From the NCBI RefSeq assembly GCF_000828655.1, contig NZ_AP014509.1, positions 1,426,001 through 1,490,000 of the forward strand: a DNA stretch of 64,000 bases, given 5' to 3'. A program made the position numbers and the translations under genes. Shown here piece by piece: positions 1-8,953 of the stretch (positions are counted from its first letter, which is position 1; the number at the start of each line of letters is the position of its first letter). The DNA is from Thermotoga caldifontis AZM44c09 (GTDB lineage Bacteria > Thermotogota > Thermotogae > Thermotogales > DSM-5069). The notes beneath the pieces were generated by a model. It saw nothing but the letters and a program-made list of their open reading frames with translations. It searched no databases and was not told where the DNA came from.

Positions 1-273
1 GATCGCGATGACTCTGGAAATCAAAGCGGCGATGAGGGCCATGACGAGAGAATTCCTCACCGCGAAGGTGAGCTGCCAGAAAATGTCCTGACCGAGGGAG
101 TTGGTCCCCAGAATGTGTGGCCATTTTGGAGGTAGATCGCGCATCAACGGATTGCGTTCGTAAGGACCGTACGGGGAGAAGAACGAAAGTACGGAAAGGA
201 ACACTAGGACCAGGAGCACAGAGAAACCGAACGCAAAGCGACCGTCTCTGAGAAGGTCTTTCAGCACACGCAT
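1..273 (-). CDS. ABC transporter permease, OppC/DppC type (partial)
   Basis: Reading the minus strand from the ATG at 273 gives the N-terminal 91 residues of an inner-membrane permease, beginning MRVLKDLLRDGRFAFG; the gene runs off the left edge. One membrane helix (about residues 12-32) is followed by a region with LGTNSLGQDIFWQL, the conserved start of the second-permease family of peptide/oligosaccharide importers. A GAAGGAGTGA ribosome site precedes the start. It lies 15 bases downstream of the first permease gene and presumably pairs with it to form the channel. The substrate is inferred from context (xylanase next door) to be an oligosaccharide, although the family also carries peptides. 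Confidence 0.85.
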   Translation of the reverse strand, partial: MRVLKDLLRDGRFAFGFSVLLVLVFLSVLSFFSPYGPYERNPLMRDLPPKWPHILGTNSLGQDIFWQLTFAVRNSLVMALIAALISRVIAI

Positions 274-288
274 GCTTTCACTCCTTCC

Positions 289-1296
289 TCATCTGTATCT
301 CACTCTCGGGTCGAAGAGTGGATAAAGCAGGTCTATCAAAAGAATGCTCGTCGTAACCAGAAGAATGGAAAGCGTGCTCGCACCCAGCAAGAGATTGTAA
401 TCGCCGGAGAAGATGGCACTGTACATGAGCATTCCGATGCCCGGATATGAGAACACTATTTCGGTGATCAAAGCACCACTGAATATCTGGCCTAAGGACA
501 GTGCAAGACCCGTTATCTGAGGAAGCATCGCGTTCCTTATGACGTACTTGCTGACGATCCTGTTCTCCTCTATTCCACCCATCTTCGCGTACTTGACATA
601 ATCTTCCGACCTGACCCCCTGGACGATGAGTTTCATGCCCTGGAACCAGGCGAACGTGCCGATCAGCACCAGAGACAGCGCCGGGAGAAACGCGTACTTG
701 AGAAGTATCAGCACGTTCTCCAGGGTGAAAGTGAACTTCGTGCCTATCCTGAAGCCTCCACCGATGGGGAAAACGGGGATCACGTAGGCCAGCAGGATCA
801 GGAGCGCGAGTGCTAAGATGTAGTAAGGCATGGGTCTTATCACCATCGCGATGCCGTCGAGCACCTTACCCCAGTTTCTATCGGAATAGTACCCCGCGAG
901 TCCTCCGAGAATGTTTCCGACGATCCAGGAAATCAGGGTGGTCACGAGGAGCAACCCAGCCGTCCACGGCAGAGATTGTTTTATGAGTACGATGACAGGT
1001 GTTGGAAATTGAAAGTACGACGGACCAAAGTTTCCCGTGAAGAGTCGCTTCCAGAATCCCACGTACTGCTCCCAGAGGGTTCCTTCAAGACCGTAGAGCT
1101 GTCTCAGAGTTCTTATCGTCTCCTGTACTGCCGCCGGGTCCCAGTAAGTACCCTGTGAAGACAGACGGTCTATAAAGCTCTGAACCGGGTCTGTAGGGAG
1201 GAAACGGGGAATGAAGAACACCATGGTGATACCCAGCCAGATGACGAGAACGTAAGTCACTAAACGAGGAAGGAGATAACGTTTGACGAAGCTCAA
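289..1296 (-). CDS. ABC transporter permease, OppB/DppB type
   Basis: An integral-membrane protein of about 335 residues with the OppB-family layout: an N-terminal helix (about 12-32), a long extracytoplasmic segment with FLPTDPVQ, then five further helices. The EAA-like coupling loop (EDYVKYAKMGGIEENRIVSK) touches the ATPase, and the end DLLYPLFDPRVRYR is typical of the family. Two TTG starts are possible at 1305 and 1296; I prefer 1296 because AAGGAGG would touch the upstream TTG but sits 9 bases from the second. It follows the binding-protein gene on the same strand after a strong hairpin and precedes the OppC-type gene, so the order is binding protein, permease B, permease C. The ATPases would lie beyond the window. 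Confidence 0.9.
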   Translation of the reverse strand: MSFVKRYLLPRLVTYVLVIWLGITMVFFIPRFLPTDPVQSFIDRLSSQGTYWDPAAVQETIRTLRQLYGLEGTLWEQYVGFWKRLFTGNFGPSYFQFPTPVIVLIKQSLPWTAGLLLVTTLISWIVGNILGGLAGYYSDRNWGKVLDGIAMVIRPMPYYILALALLILLAYVIPVFPIGGGFRIGTKFTFTLENVLILLKYAFLPALSLVLIGTFAWFQGMKLIVQGVRSEDYVKYAKMGGIEENRIVSKYVIRNAMLPQITGLALSLGQIFSGALITEIVFSYPGIGMLMYSAIFSGDYNLLLGASTLSILLVTTSILLIDLLYPLFDPRVRYR

Positions 1297-1326
1297 AACT
1301 TTCAACCTCCTTGTCTGCGTTTTTAA

Positions 1327-1351
1327 AAGGGCCGGGGTCGCCCCGGCCCTT
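1327..1351 (-). terminator. Intra-operon hairpin after the binding-protein gene
   Basis: An 11-bp perfect GC-rich stem (1327-1337 with 1341-1351, loop of 3) is followed on the minus strand by TTTTAAAA. It lies between the binding-protein gene and its permease genes. Read in that direction it should terminate part of transcription or protect the upstream mRNA 3' end, giving more binding protein than permease, as is common in such operons (inference). Confidence 0.75.
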
Positions 1352-1368
1352 CATCAAGGATCAGATCA

Positions 1369-3243
1369 TCACTTCTTTCCTGTCGGTTTCAGGAACGGCA
1401 ACATGTACTTGAAGTTCGGCCAGTGTGGATAAGGCTGTGCGTACATGTTCTCAGCACCCGGGAAGTTCGTCCAGTAGTATTCGTCCCACGCGATGACGCC
1501 AGGATAGTTGAAGGTTGGTATCGTTGGCATCTTCTCGACCAGGATCTTGAGAGCCTCGATACCGAGCTCGATCAACTTCTCAGTATCGTTCCAGTCAGTT
1601 ACCTGCAGTTCTTCGATGATCTTGTCCATTCTCGGATCGGTGAAGCGTGCGTAGTTACCCCACGGTGCACCTTCACCAAGCGCTGGTACGTACGCAGAAT
1701 AGTACGGCGTGAGTGTTCTGGACAGATCCGGATGACCACCCCACGGCTCTGCAGCGGGCCAATCTGTCGACACTTCGAACTCACCCTGCGCGTTCTGTGC
1801 AATTTCCAGCGACTGTGCGACAACGTCGATACCGAACTTCGTCCACGCCTGAACGGCAGCGAAGGCGTTCCTCTCAGCTGGCCCAGCAGGGTTGTTACCC
1901 GTGTTGATCGTGATCTTCCAGAGCTCGCCGTTGGGCAGGCGCCATTTTCCTTGCGCGTCTCTGTAGAAACCGTTCTTCTTGAGGAGCTTCTCCGCAACGT
2001 CGGGTGCGTACTTCCACCAGCCGGGTCCGAAGATCTTCTTGATCTGTTCAGGATCGTCGGGTACAGGATAACCTCTCTTCTTCGCGTACTCTGCGAGCCT
2101 CAGACCCGCTGTTGGATCGTAAGGTTTGAACTTTTCACCGTTTCCAAGATCGAGTTCGAAGTTCATCAGCCACTCTTCCATGCGCTTGTAGTACCACTCG
2201 TAGTATGCTGGCACGAGCGGGATGTGTATCGGTGACAGCGTGACGGCTCCGTCGAACGCATTGGCGGCGTATTCGACGATGTCGATCGCCAGCGTGAGTG
2301 CCCATCTGACCTCAGGATTGTTGAAGGGTTCTATTGCGTTGTTCAAGTGCAAACCGGTGACGCACGGATCGATGTTCACCGTCCACGGGAAGTCTTTTCT
2401 CCACGCGCGTGCGGTCTTGACCCTCCTGAGAACCACCTGCAGGGCCTCGTAGGAGAAGTCAGAGATGTCGAGGTTGTGTTGCGCCATGGCAAGCACTCTC
2501 TTTTCTGCAGCGCTGTAGAACACCATCAACACGTACTTCGGTTGTGGCATACCGTACAGCATACCGGTGGGTGTTCTCTGCCAGTCATCTCTCCTCTGCC
2601 ACAGTATCCAGTATCCGCCTGGATCGTAAGAGTGGAGCACGTATGGGCCTGTACCGACTGGTGGGTTGAAGTTGAAGCTCAGAGGATCTTCAACCTTTTC
2701 GAATATGTGTTTCGGGAGTGGTCTGAACGCTCCCCATCTGTCGACGAAGTTGATGTGGAACCTCGAATTCGGTTTCTCAAGTTTGATGAGCACCGTGTAG
2801 TCGTCGATCTTGACCATCTCTTTCACCTGCTGCATCTGGGTGTGATAGCCGAAGCCACTCGTTTTCTTGGACAGTTCGATCGTGTAAATCAGATCGTCTG
2901 CGGTGAACGGCACGCCATCGCTCCAGTAGACACCCTTCCTCAACTTGATCGTCAGTTGCGTGAAGTCTGGACTGTAGATTGGAGGTTCTGCCGCCAGGGC
3001 GTTGATGACCTCTCCAACCGCGTACTCCATGCACCACAGCGGCTCGAGCAACAGGTTCTGAATTCCCCTGTCGTTCCAGACCCACGTCGCCCAGATGTTG
3101 AAGTTTCCAGGGTTCGCAGCCCTTCCCGTCAACCATTGAGCGATGAGAGTTTCGTTCCTTGGAATGCCTGGAGGCAACTCCTGCGAGAGGGAAAGACCTG
3201 CGAACAATGCCAGCACCAAACCGATGAGGAGAACCTTCTTCAT
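1369..3243 (-). CDS. ABC transporter substrate-binding protein, family 5
   Basis: A secreted 624-residue protein with a clear signal peptide (MKKVLLIGLVLALFAGLSLS). It is a family-5 (SBP_bac_5) receptor, recognised by LTIKLRKGVYWSDGVPFTADDL near residues 100-120, the region with GTGPYVLHSYDPGGYWI, and a C-terminal domain rich in Trp and Tyr. The family binds oligopeptides or, in Thermotogales, often oligosaccharides, and delivers them to OppB/OppC-type permeases, which follow here. The ATG at 3243 has a GGGGGTGAG ribosome site. It is transcribed divergently from the xylanase gene with palindromes in the shared upstream region, so xylo-oligosaccharides are the likely ligand (inference from context). 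Confidence 0.88.
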   Translation of the reverse strand: MKKVLLIGLVLALFAGLSLSQELPPGIPRNETLIAQWLTGRAANPGNFNIWATWVWNDRGIQNLLLEPLWCMEYAVGEVINALAAEPPIYSPDFTQLTIKLRKGVYWSDGVPFTADDLIYTIELSKKTSGFGYHTQMQQVKEMVKIDDYTVLIKLEKPNSRFHINFVDRWGAFRPLPKHIFEKVEDPLSFNFNPPVGTGPYVLHSYDPGGYWILWQRRDDWQRTPTGMLYGMPQPKYVLMVFYSAAEKRVLAMAQHNLDISDFSYEALQVVLRRVKTARAWRKDFPWTVNIDPCVTGLHLNNAIEPFNNPEVRWALTLAIDIVEYAANAFDGAVTLSPIHIPLVPAYYEWYYKRMEEWLMNFELDLGNGEKFKPYDPTAGLRLAEYAKKRGYPVPDDPEQIKKIFGPGWWKYAPDVAEKLLKKNGFYRDAQGKWRLPNGELWKITINTGNNPAGPAERNAFAAVQAWTKFGIDVVAQSLEIAQNAQGEFEVSTDWPAAEPWGGHPDLSRTLTPYYSAYVPALGEGAPWGNYARFTDPRMDKIIEELQVTDWNDTEKLIELGIEALKILVEKMPTIPTFNYPGVIAWDEYYWTNFPGAENMYAQPYPHWPNFKYMLPFLKPTGKK

Positions 3244-3350
3244 CCACGCTCACCCCCTGAATGATGTGATGCTTTTTTTCCTTTCTGGAAGTATCTTAAG
3301 AAAACACCGTTTAAAAATCAAGGCGCGTTTTCCGGGATTTTCGGTGATCG

Positions 3351-3396
3351 CCGGGAAATATTCCCGGTTTCTGTCACTTATCTCAAGGTTTCTTGA
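3351..3396. promoter_or_regulatory. Two palindromes in the transporter-xylanase divergent region
   Basis: The 3244-3476 spacer between the divergently transcribed binding-protein and xylanase genes holds two inverted repeats. One is CCGGGAA-ATA-TTCCCGG at 3351-3367 (7-bp perfect arms). The other is TCAAG-GTTT-CTTGA at 3383-3396. Both lie where an operator could control both directions, and dimeric sugar-responsive regulators use sites of this type. No regulator gene is seen nearby, so the protein is unknown. Confidence 0.5.
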
Positions 3397-3476
3397 TCTT
3401 TGATGAAAAATCACGAAAAACCGCCGCTTGTTACATGGAGCTGAATAAATTATCCTTAAAGATGGGGGTGAAGAGC

Positions 3477-4529
3477 GTGAAAAAACTGCTGGTTGCGTTT
3501 CTGTTGTCTCTTTTGACATTGGGACTTGCATCGAACGGATTGGAGGGAGAAACTTTGAGATCCTTAGCGGAAAAGTTGGGAATCTACGTCGGTTTTGCGT
3601 CGATCAACAACTTCTGGGTCCTCGCAGATGGCAGCACGTACATGGAGGTTGCAAAGCGAGAGTTCAACATACTGACGCCTGAGAACCACATGAAGTGGGA
3701 CAGCATACACCCGGAGCGTGACAGGTACGATTTTTCGAAGGCCGAAAGACACGTCAAGTTCGCGCTCGAGAACGGCATGGTCGTCCACGGTCACACCTTA
3801 GTCTGGCACAACCAGCTCCCACCCTGGTTGAACAAGGAATGGACGAAAGAAGAACTGCTCCAGGTTCTTGAAGAACATATAAAGACAGTCGTGGGATATT
3901 TCAAAGGAAAAGTCAAGATATGGGACGTTGTGAACGAGGCGGTCAGCGACGCTGGGAGGTACCGGGAAACGATCTGGTACAAAGTCATAGGCCCGGAGTA
4001 CATAGAAAAGGCCTTCATCTGGGCCAGGGAAGCGGATCCAGACGCCACTCTCATATACAACGACTACAACATAGAAACGATCAATCCCAAGTCGAATTTC
4101 GTTTACCAGCTCGTGAAAGAGCTCAAAGAGAAGGGCGTACCGATCGACGGCGTGGGCTTTCAGATGCACATAGACATCAACGGGATCAACTACGAGAGCT
4201 TCAGGAACAATTTGAAGAGGTTTGCCGACCTGGGACTCAAACTCTACATCACCGAGATGGACGTGAGGATTCCCAAAAACGCCACGCAGGAGCATCTACA
4301 AAAGCAGGCCGAGATATACGCGAAAATATTCGAAATCTGCCTCGAAAATCCGGCGGTCGAAGCCATACAGTTCTGGGGCTTCACCGACAAATACTCCTGG
4401 GTGCCGGGCTTCTTCACAGGCTACGATCACGCTCTGATTTTCGACAGAGACTACAATCCCAAACCTGCGTACTTCGCGATAAAACAGGTTCTTGCGAAGA
4501 AGCTGGAAGAAAAGCTGAAGGGTAAATGA
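3477..4529 (+). CDS. xynB: Secreted endo-1,4-beta-xylanase, GH10
   Basis: A 350-residue glycoside hydrolase family 10 enzyme that cuts internal beta-1,4 links of xylan outside the cell. The catalytic acid/base is Glu154 in WDVVNEAVSD and the nucleophile Glu260 in ITEMDVRI; HGHTLVWHNQLPPW and the late QFWGFTDKYSWVPGF segment complete the GH10 active site. I place the start at the GTG at 3477, because GGGGTGAAG lies just upstream and the protein then begins with a signal peptide (residues 1 to about 19). An upstream ATG at 3393 would bury this signal. There are no carbohydrate-binding modules, so this is a short single-domain xylanase. The gene symbol follows usage for the short Thermotoga enzyme and is less certain than the function. 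Confidence 0.93.
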   Translation: MKKLLVAFLLSLLTLGLASNGLEGETLRSLAEKLGIYVGFASINNFWVLADGSTYMEVAKREFNILTPENHMKWDSIHPERDRYDFSKAERHVKFALENGMVVHGHTLVWHNQLPPWLNKEWTKEELLQVLEEHIKTVVGYFKGKVKIWDVVNEAVSDAGRYRETIWYKVIGPEYIEKAFIWAREADPDATLIYNDYNIETINPKSNFVYQLVKELKEKGVPIDGVGFQMHIDINGINYESFRNNLKRFADLGLKLYITEMDVRIPKNATQEHLQKQAEIYAKIFEICLENPAVEAIQFWGFTDKYSWVPGFFTGYDHALIFDRDYNPKPAYFAIKQVLAKKLEEKLKGK

Positions 4530-4549
4530 AGTGAGCTTCTCATTTTCTC

Positions 4550-4574
4550 GCCCCGCTCCCGGCGGGGCTTTTTT
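4550..4574 (+). terminator. Intrinsic terminator after the xylanase gene
   Basis: GCCCCGC (4550-4556) pairs with GCGGGGC (4562-4568) around a 5-base loop and is followed by six T residues. It sits 20 bases after the xylanase stop and separates that gene from reverse gyrase. Confidence 0.9.
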
Positions 4575-4582
4575 GCTACAAT
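4574..4582 (+). promoter_or_regulatory. Extended -10 promoter for reverse gyrase
   Basis: TGCTACAAT matches the TGnTAnAAT extended -10 element. It lies directly after the upstream terminator, 20 bases before the reverse gyrase ATG. The -35 position falls in the terminator stem and does not match consensus, as expected for an extended -10 promoter. The same element type precedes the genes at 7980 and 12779. Confidence 0.55.
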
Positions 4583-4602
4583 CGTGAGAGTGAGGTGACA
4601 AC

Positions 4603-7600
4603 ATGCCACTCGCCGTTTACGATGCGCTCTGTCCAAACTGCGGTGGCAGGATCGAAGCGGAAAGGCTCCAGGAGGGTCTGGCCTGCGAAAAGTGCCTCCC
4701 GGAAATCGAAAAGGGAGACCTGTGTGAACTTTTGAAAGAAAAAAAGTTCTACAGCTTCGTGTGCGAACTTGCAGAGAAAGAGCGACAGTTTGCGGAATTT
4801 TTTGAAGAAAGGGTGGGCAATCCTCCGTGGTCACTGCAGAGGCTCTGGGCGAAGCGCGTCTTTCAGAAACAAAGCTTCGCCATCGTTGCACCCACGGGTG
4901 TGGGAAAAACCACCTTCGGTGCGGCCATGGCGAGTTTCCTCGATGGCAAATCTTACATACTCGTTCCGACGCGGATGCTCGTTGAACAGGTGAAAAACAG
5001 ATGCGAATCCTTCACGAACAAAAGGGTGGTTGCCTACACAGGCAAAGAGAACGAAAAGAAAAAGATCGAGCAGGGCGACTTCGACATCCTCATCACCACG
5101 AACATGTTCCTCGCGCAGAATTTCGACATACTCGAAGATAAAAGGTTCGAATTCATCTTCGTTGACGACACAGACTCGCTGCTGAAGTCAGGAAAGAATG
5201 TGGACAAAGTTCTGAGGCTACTCGGCTTCGATCAGTCCCACATCGAACTGGCGCTGAAGAATCAGCTCGAAAGCCCACCTGAGAACACGGCGGTGCTCGT
5301 CGTGTCTTCCGCGACCTTGAAGCCCAGGACGAACCGCGTGGTGCTGTTCAGAAAGCTTCTCGGTTTCGATGTCTCGCCCGTTCGGATCTCGGTGAGGAAC
5401 GTTTTAGACAGTTTCGTCGAGGTGGAAGACGAAGAAACGGCTCGCGCGCAGCTTCTTGATTGGATCGAGAGGTTCGGAAGAGGCGGGCTCGTTTACGTGA
5501 GTTCCAGATTTGGCAAAGAAGGGGTCGAAGAACTCGTATCGTGGTTGAAAGAACACGGGGTGCGGGCGGTCAGCTACGAAGACTTCGATCCAGAAAGTTT
5601 CAGAAAAGGAGAATTCGAAGTCGCCGTAGGGATCGCCCTGCCCAACAACAGCCTGGTCAGGGGGCTCGACCTGCCAGACACGATCCGCTACGCGATATTC
5701 TTCGACGTTCCCCACCTCACCTTTCCGCTCAAACTCGAGAACGAGAACGTTCAGCGCTCACTGCTTCTCGCATTGAGAAATTTTGTGAACGACGAGCGGA
5801 TCGAAAAATATCTGAAGGTCCTGTCCGGACGCGTTTCACTGGCCCAGAGACAACAGATCGAGAACTTTCTTGCAGAACTTTTGGAAAAGAACGAAACCGT
5901 CGAAAAGCTCAAGAACTCAGAGGACATATTGATAGGGGAAAGGGAAGAAGGACTGTACGTGAGCTTCGCGGACGCCGCGACGTACCTGCAGGCTTCCGGT
6001 AGAACCTCGCGCATGTTCGCCGGCGGCGTGAGCAGGGGGATAAGCCTGATCGTCCACTGGAACGAGAGACTGTTCAAGAACCTCAAAAAGAGGCTCAGAC
6101 TCTTCTTCGACGATGTCGACTTCATCGACGCGAAAGAAATAGACTGGCAGCAGGAACTGAAAAGAGTCGACGAAGACCGTGCAACGATCGTGAAGGTCCT
6201 CTCATCAAAAGCTGCGACGCAGATCTCTGTGAAATCGACCCTCGTGGTTGTGGAATCGCCGAACAAGGCGAGGACCATCGCCCGCTTCTTCGGAACACCG
6301 CAGATGAGGTTCGTCGACGATGTTCCGGTCTGGGAGACGACCACGGGTGATCGGCTGATCGCCATCACCGCATCGCTCGGTCACGTTTTCGATCTGGTCG
6401 AGGATGAGGGCATCTACGGCGTGGTTGAGAAGGACGGCGAATACGTTCCCGTCTACACGAGCATAAAGGTCTGCGAAGAGTGCAACGAACAGACGACCGC
6501 ACAAACCTGTTCGAAAAAGCATACCAAGATGAAGGACAAACTGAACCTGGTGAACGCCTTCAGAAAACTCGCCGTACAGTTCGACGAAATATTGATCGCC
6601 ACGGACCCGGACGCGGAAGGTGAAAAGATCGCCTACGATCTGACCATGGCGCTGAAACCCTTCAACCGAAACATCAGGCGCGCCGAGTTCCACGAGGTAA
6701 CCAAGCCCGCGTTCAGACGCGCCATAGATGCCCCGAGAACGATCGATCTTAATTTGGTGAAGGCTCAGCTGGCGCGCCGGATCCTGGACAGGTGGGTCGG
6801 GTTCTCACTGTCCAGCAAGCTGTGGCGCGCTTTCAAGAGGTACGATCTGTCCGCCGGCAGGGTCCAGACCCCCGTGCTTGGATGGATCATCGAACGGGAC
6901 GAGCTCGCGAAACAGAAGAAGGCCATCGTCAGGCTCTTCGCGAAAGATGAGAAAAACAACGGCGTGTGGCTCAATCTCGAGCTGGAAGATGCGAGCCACG
7001 TGAAAAACCTGTTGAACAAACTCGCGGGAAAGAAGATCGAGCTCGTCGAAAGTTTTGAGGAAGAAATACACCCGCCCTTACCTTACAACACCGCGTCCCT
7101 GCTGAGCGAGCTGGGTGGAAGGCTCGGTTGCTCGACCCTCATGGACATCCTTCAGGAACTCTTCGAACAGGGTCTGATCACCTACCACAGAACCGACAGT
7201 TTCACCGTCTCGGAGATCGGGATAAAACTCGCCGAACAGATCATCCTTGAAGAATTCTCCAGAGAACTCTTTTTCCCACGAAGAAATCCATCCGCCAGGG
7301 CGCACGAGTGTATCAGGATCACGAAGCGTCTGAAACCGGAAGAGCTCAGGCTCTGGATCGAGCTTGGAAGGGTGCAACTGTCCCTTCCGAAACAGGCCCA
7401 GCTCGTTTACGGTGCGATCTACAGAAGGTTCCTCGCCTCTCAGATGAAGCCCGTCAAAGTGTTGAAGAAAAAATTCAAGCTCACACTCGGTTCACAGACC
7501 TTCGAATGGGAACTGATCGACACAGTTCTGGAACACGGCTTCGATCTGATCATGCCACTGAAGACTCAGCACACCGAAGGCGATGTGACGATAGTTTCAG

Positions 7601-7929
7601 CGAACGTGAGGTTCGTCCCGAAAGTCCTTCCGTTCACACAGGGAACCCTCACGAAGCAGATGCAGGAAAGAGGGCTGGGCAGGCCCTCAACCTACGCGAA
7701 GATCGTTCAAACCCTGCTCGATCGTGGCTACGTGGTTCAGAAAGGTGAGTACCTCTTCCCCACCGAGCTGGGTGTGAGGGTCTTCGCCTGGTTGAAACGG
7801 CATTATCCTGCGTTCGCCGCCGAGTCCCTGACACACGAGCTCGAAGAGAAATCCGACCTCATAGAGCGCGGTGAGATGGACTATCAGCAGCTCATCAGAT
7901 CGCTCAGGAACAGTGAACTTTTCTCCTGA
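4603..7929 (+). CDS. rgy: Reverse gyrase
   Basis: A 1108-residue ATP-dependent type IA topoisomerase that introduces positive supercoils into DNA, the hallmark enzyme of hyperthermophiles. In order: an N-terminal zinc finger (Cys10, 13, 28, 31); a helicase-like module with Walker A APTGVGKTT (Lys102), the Walker-B-like VDDTDS and the late motif YLQASGRTSRMF; then from about residue 545 a topoisomerase module opening STLVVVESPNKARTIARFFG. A second Cys cluster (CEECNEQTTAQTC) lies near 624, the metal site DPDAEGEK near 667 and the catalytic Tyr861 in ITYHRTDS. The length is normal for a single-chain reverse gyrase and all key residues are present. The start has GAGGTGAC 6 bases upstream. Confidence 0.97.
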   Translation: MPLAVYDALCPNCGGRIEAERLQEGLACEKCLPEIEKGDLCELLKEKKFYSFVCELAEKERQFAEFFEERVGNPPWSLQRLWAKRVFQKQSFAIVAPTGVGKTTFGAAMASFLDGKSYILVPTRMLVEQVKNRCESFTNKRVVAYTGKENEKKKIEQGDFDILITTNMFLAQNFDILEDKRFEFIFVDDTDSLLKSGKNVDKVLRLLGFDQSHIELALKNQLESPPENTAVLVVSSATLKPRTNRVVLFRKLLGFDVSPVRISVRNVLDSFVEVEDEETARAQLLDWIERFGRGGLVYVSSRFGKEGVEELVSWLKEHGVRAVSYEDFDPESFRKGEFEVAVGIALPNNSLVRGLDLPDTIRYAIFFDVPHLTFPLKLENENVQRSLLLALRNFVNDERIEKYLKVLSGRVSLAQRQQIENFLAELLEKNETVEKLKNSEDILIGEREEGLYVSFADAATYLQASGRTSRMFAGGVSRGISLIVHWNERLFKNLKKRLRLFFDDVDFIDAKEIDWQQELKRVDEDRATIVKVLSSKAATQISVKSTLVVVESPNKARTIARFFGTPQMRFVDDVPVWETTTGDRLIAITASLGHVFDLVEDEGIYGVVEKDGEYVPVYTSIKVCEECNEQTTAQTCSKKHTKMKDKLNLVNAFRKLAVQFDEILIATDPDAEGEKIAYDLTMALKPFNRNIRRAEFHEVTKPAFRRAIDAPRTIDLNLVKAQLARRILDRWVGFSLSSKLWRAFKRYDLSAGRVQTPVLGWIIERDELAKQKKAIVRLFAKDEKNNGVWLNLELEDASHVKNLLNKLAGKKIELVESFEEEIHPPLPYNTASLLSELGGRLGCSTLMDILQELFEQGLITYHRTDSFTVSEIGIKLAEQIILEEFSRELFFPRRNPSARAHECIRITKRLKPEELRLWIELGRVQLSLPKQAQLVYGAIYRRFLASQMKPVKVLKKKFKLTLGSQTFEWELIDTVLEHGFDLIMPLKTQHTEGDVTIVSANVRFVPKVLPFTQGTLTKQMQERGLGRPSTYAKIVQTLLDRGYVVQKGEYLFPTELGVRVFAWLKRHYPAFAAESLTHELEEKSDLIERGEMDYQQLIRSLRNSELFS

Positions 7930-7933
7930 CGCG

Positions 7934-7942
7934 TGCTAAAAT
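7934..7942 (+). promoter_or_regulatory. Extended -10 promoter before the phosphate transporter
   Basis: TGCTAAAAT, an extended -10 element, begins 4 bases after the reverse gyrase stop and 46 bases before the phosphate transporter start, so the transporter probably has its own transcript. Confidence 0.5.
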
Positions 7943-7979
7943 ACTATTCACACGGTTCTGAATCGAGAGGTGTTAAAAG

Positions 7980-8903
7980 ATGCTGTACGTGGCCGCGGCA
8001 GTTTTTCTCGGCTGGATCCTCGGGGCGAACAACACCGCGTCCATCCTTGGACCCGCTATCGCCACGGGAGTGTTTCACCATAGAAAGATCACGCTGATCG
8101 CTTCCATCTTCGTCGTGCTCGGAGCGCTCGTGAACGGTCATGAAGGTTTGAGAAACGTTTCCTCGCTGGGTTCAGCTGGCCCGTACGACGGTGTGATCGT
8201 GCTTCTCTGTGCCGGTATTTCGATGTTGCTTCTGACCAGGCTCGGCTTTCCCGCCTCGGCCTCACAGACGGTTTTCGGCGGCTTGGTCGGAGTTGGCCTG
8301 GTAAGGATCGGTGCCGAAAGTATGAACTGGCACACGATCGTGAAATTCATGGTGAGCTGGATCTTGACACCCTTTTTCGCCGCCATGATCGCTTTTTTCA
8401 TCTACCACGTACTCGCACTCTGGTTTCGCACGATCCACAAAACGCACCTGCAGGACCTCTTCATCTACGCCGCATCGTGGCTCGCGGGCCTGTACGATGC
8501 CTACGCGCTCGGTGCCAACAACGTTGCCAACGTGACGGGCCCCGTGCTGACTCACTTCAACTCGATCGAACTCGCGGCTTTCCTCGGAGGTTTATCCATA
8601 GCCTTCGGAGTCCTCACCAGCAGCAGGCGGGTCATCGACACGGTCGGAAAACAGATCGTTGCGCTCGATCATTTCTCCTCAGTCGTTGCGATGCTCGCGC
8701 AGGCGACCACCCTCTTCACCTTCAGCTTCATCGGAGTACCGGTGGCCGCATCCCAGGCCATCGTGGGCGGTGTGATCGGTGCAGGTTACGCGAGGGGCGT
8801 GAAACTGTCGAGTGGAAAGACCGTGCTGTGGATGGTGAGCGCGTGGCTCCTCGCCCCGATAGTTTCAGGTGTGTTCGCCGCGTCGCTGTGCAGAATTCTC
8901 TGA
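7980..8903 (+). CDS. pit: Inorganic phosphate transporter, PiT family
   Basis: A 307-residue, almost wholly hydrophobic protein with about 9-10 predicted membrane segments. The two inverted PiT signature repeats are plain: GANNTASILGPAIATG near residue 16 and GANNVANVTGPVLTHF near residue 178. The Asn/Asp-type residues in these repeats form the phosphate and cation path in the family. It is at the short end of the family and lacks a long central cytoplasmic loop. The ATG follows GAGAGGTG. No PhoU-like partner gene is adjacent. Confidence 0.9.
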   Translation: MLYVAAAVFLGWILGANNTASILGPAIATGVFHHRKITLIASIFVVLGALVNGHEGLRNVSSLGSAGPYDGVIVLLCAGISMLLLTRLGFPASASQTVFGGLVGVGLVRIGAESMNWHTIVKFMVSWILTPFFAAMIAFFIYHVLALWFRTIHKTHLQDLFIYAASWLAGLYDAYALGANNVANVTGPVLTHFNSIELAAFLGGLSIAFGVLTSSRRVIDTVGKQIVALDHFSSVVAMLAQATTLFTFSFIGVPVAASQAIVGGVIGAGYARGVKLSSGKTVLWMVSAWLLAPIVSGVFAASLCRIL

Positions 8904-8912
8904 CCGGGTTGA

Positions 8913-8918
8913 TATAAT
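8913..8918 (+). promoter_or_regulatory. -10 box before the TAXI receptor gene
   Basis: A perfect TATAAT lies 35 bases before the receptor ATG. I cannot see a convincing -35 hexamer at the usual distance, so only the -10 element is claimed. Confidence 0.4.
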
Positions 8919-8953
8919 TCTTTTGATCTTTCAACCTTTCGGGAGGTGAGCGT

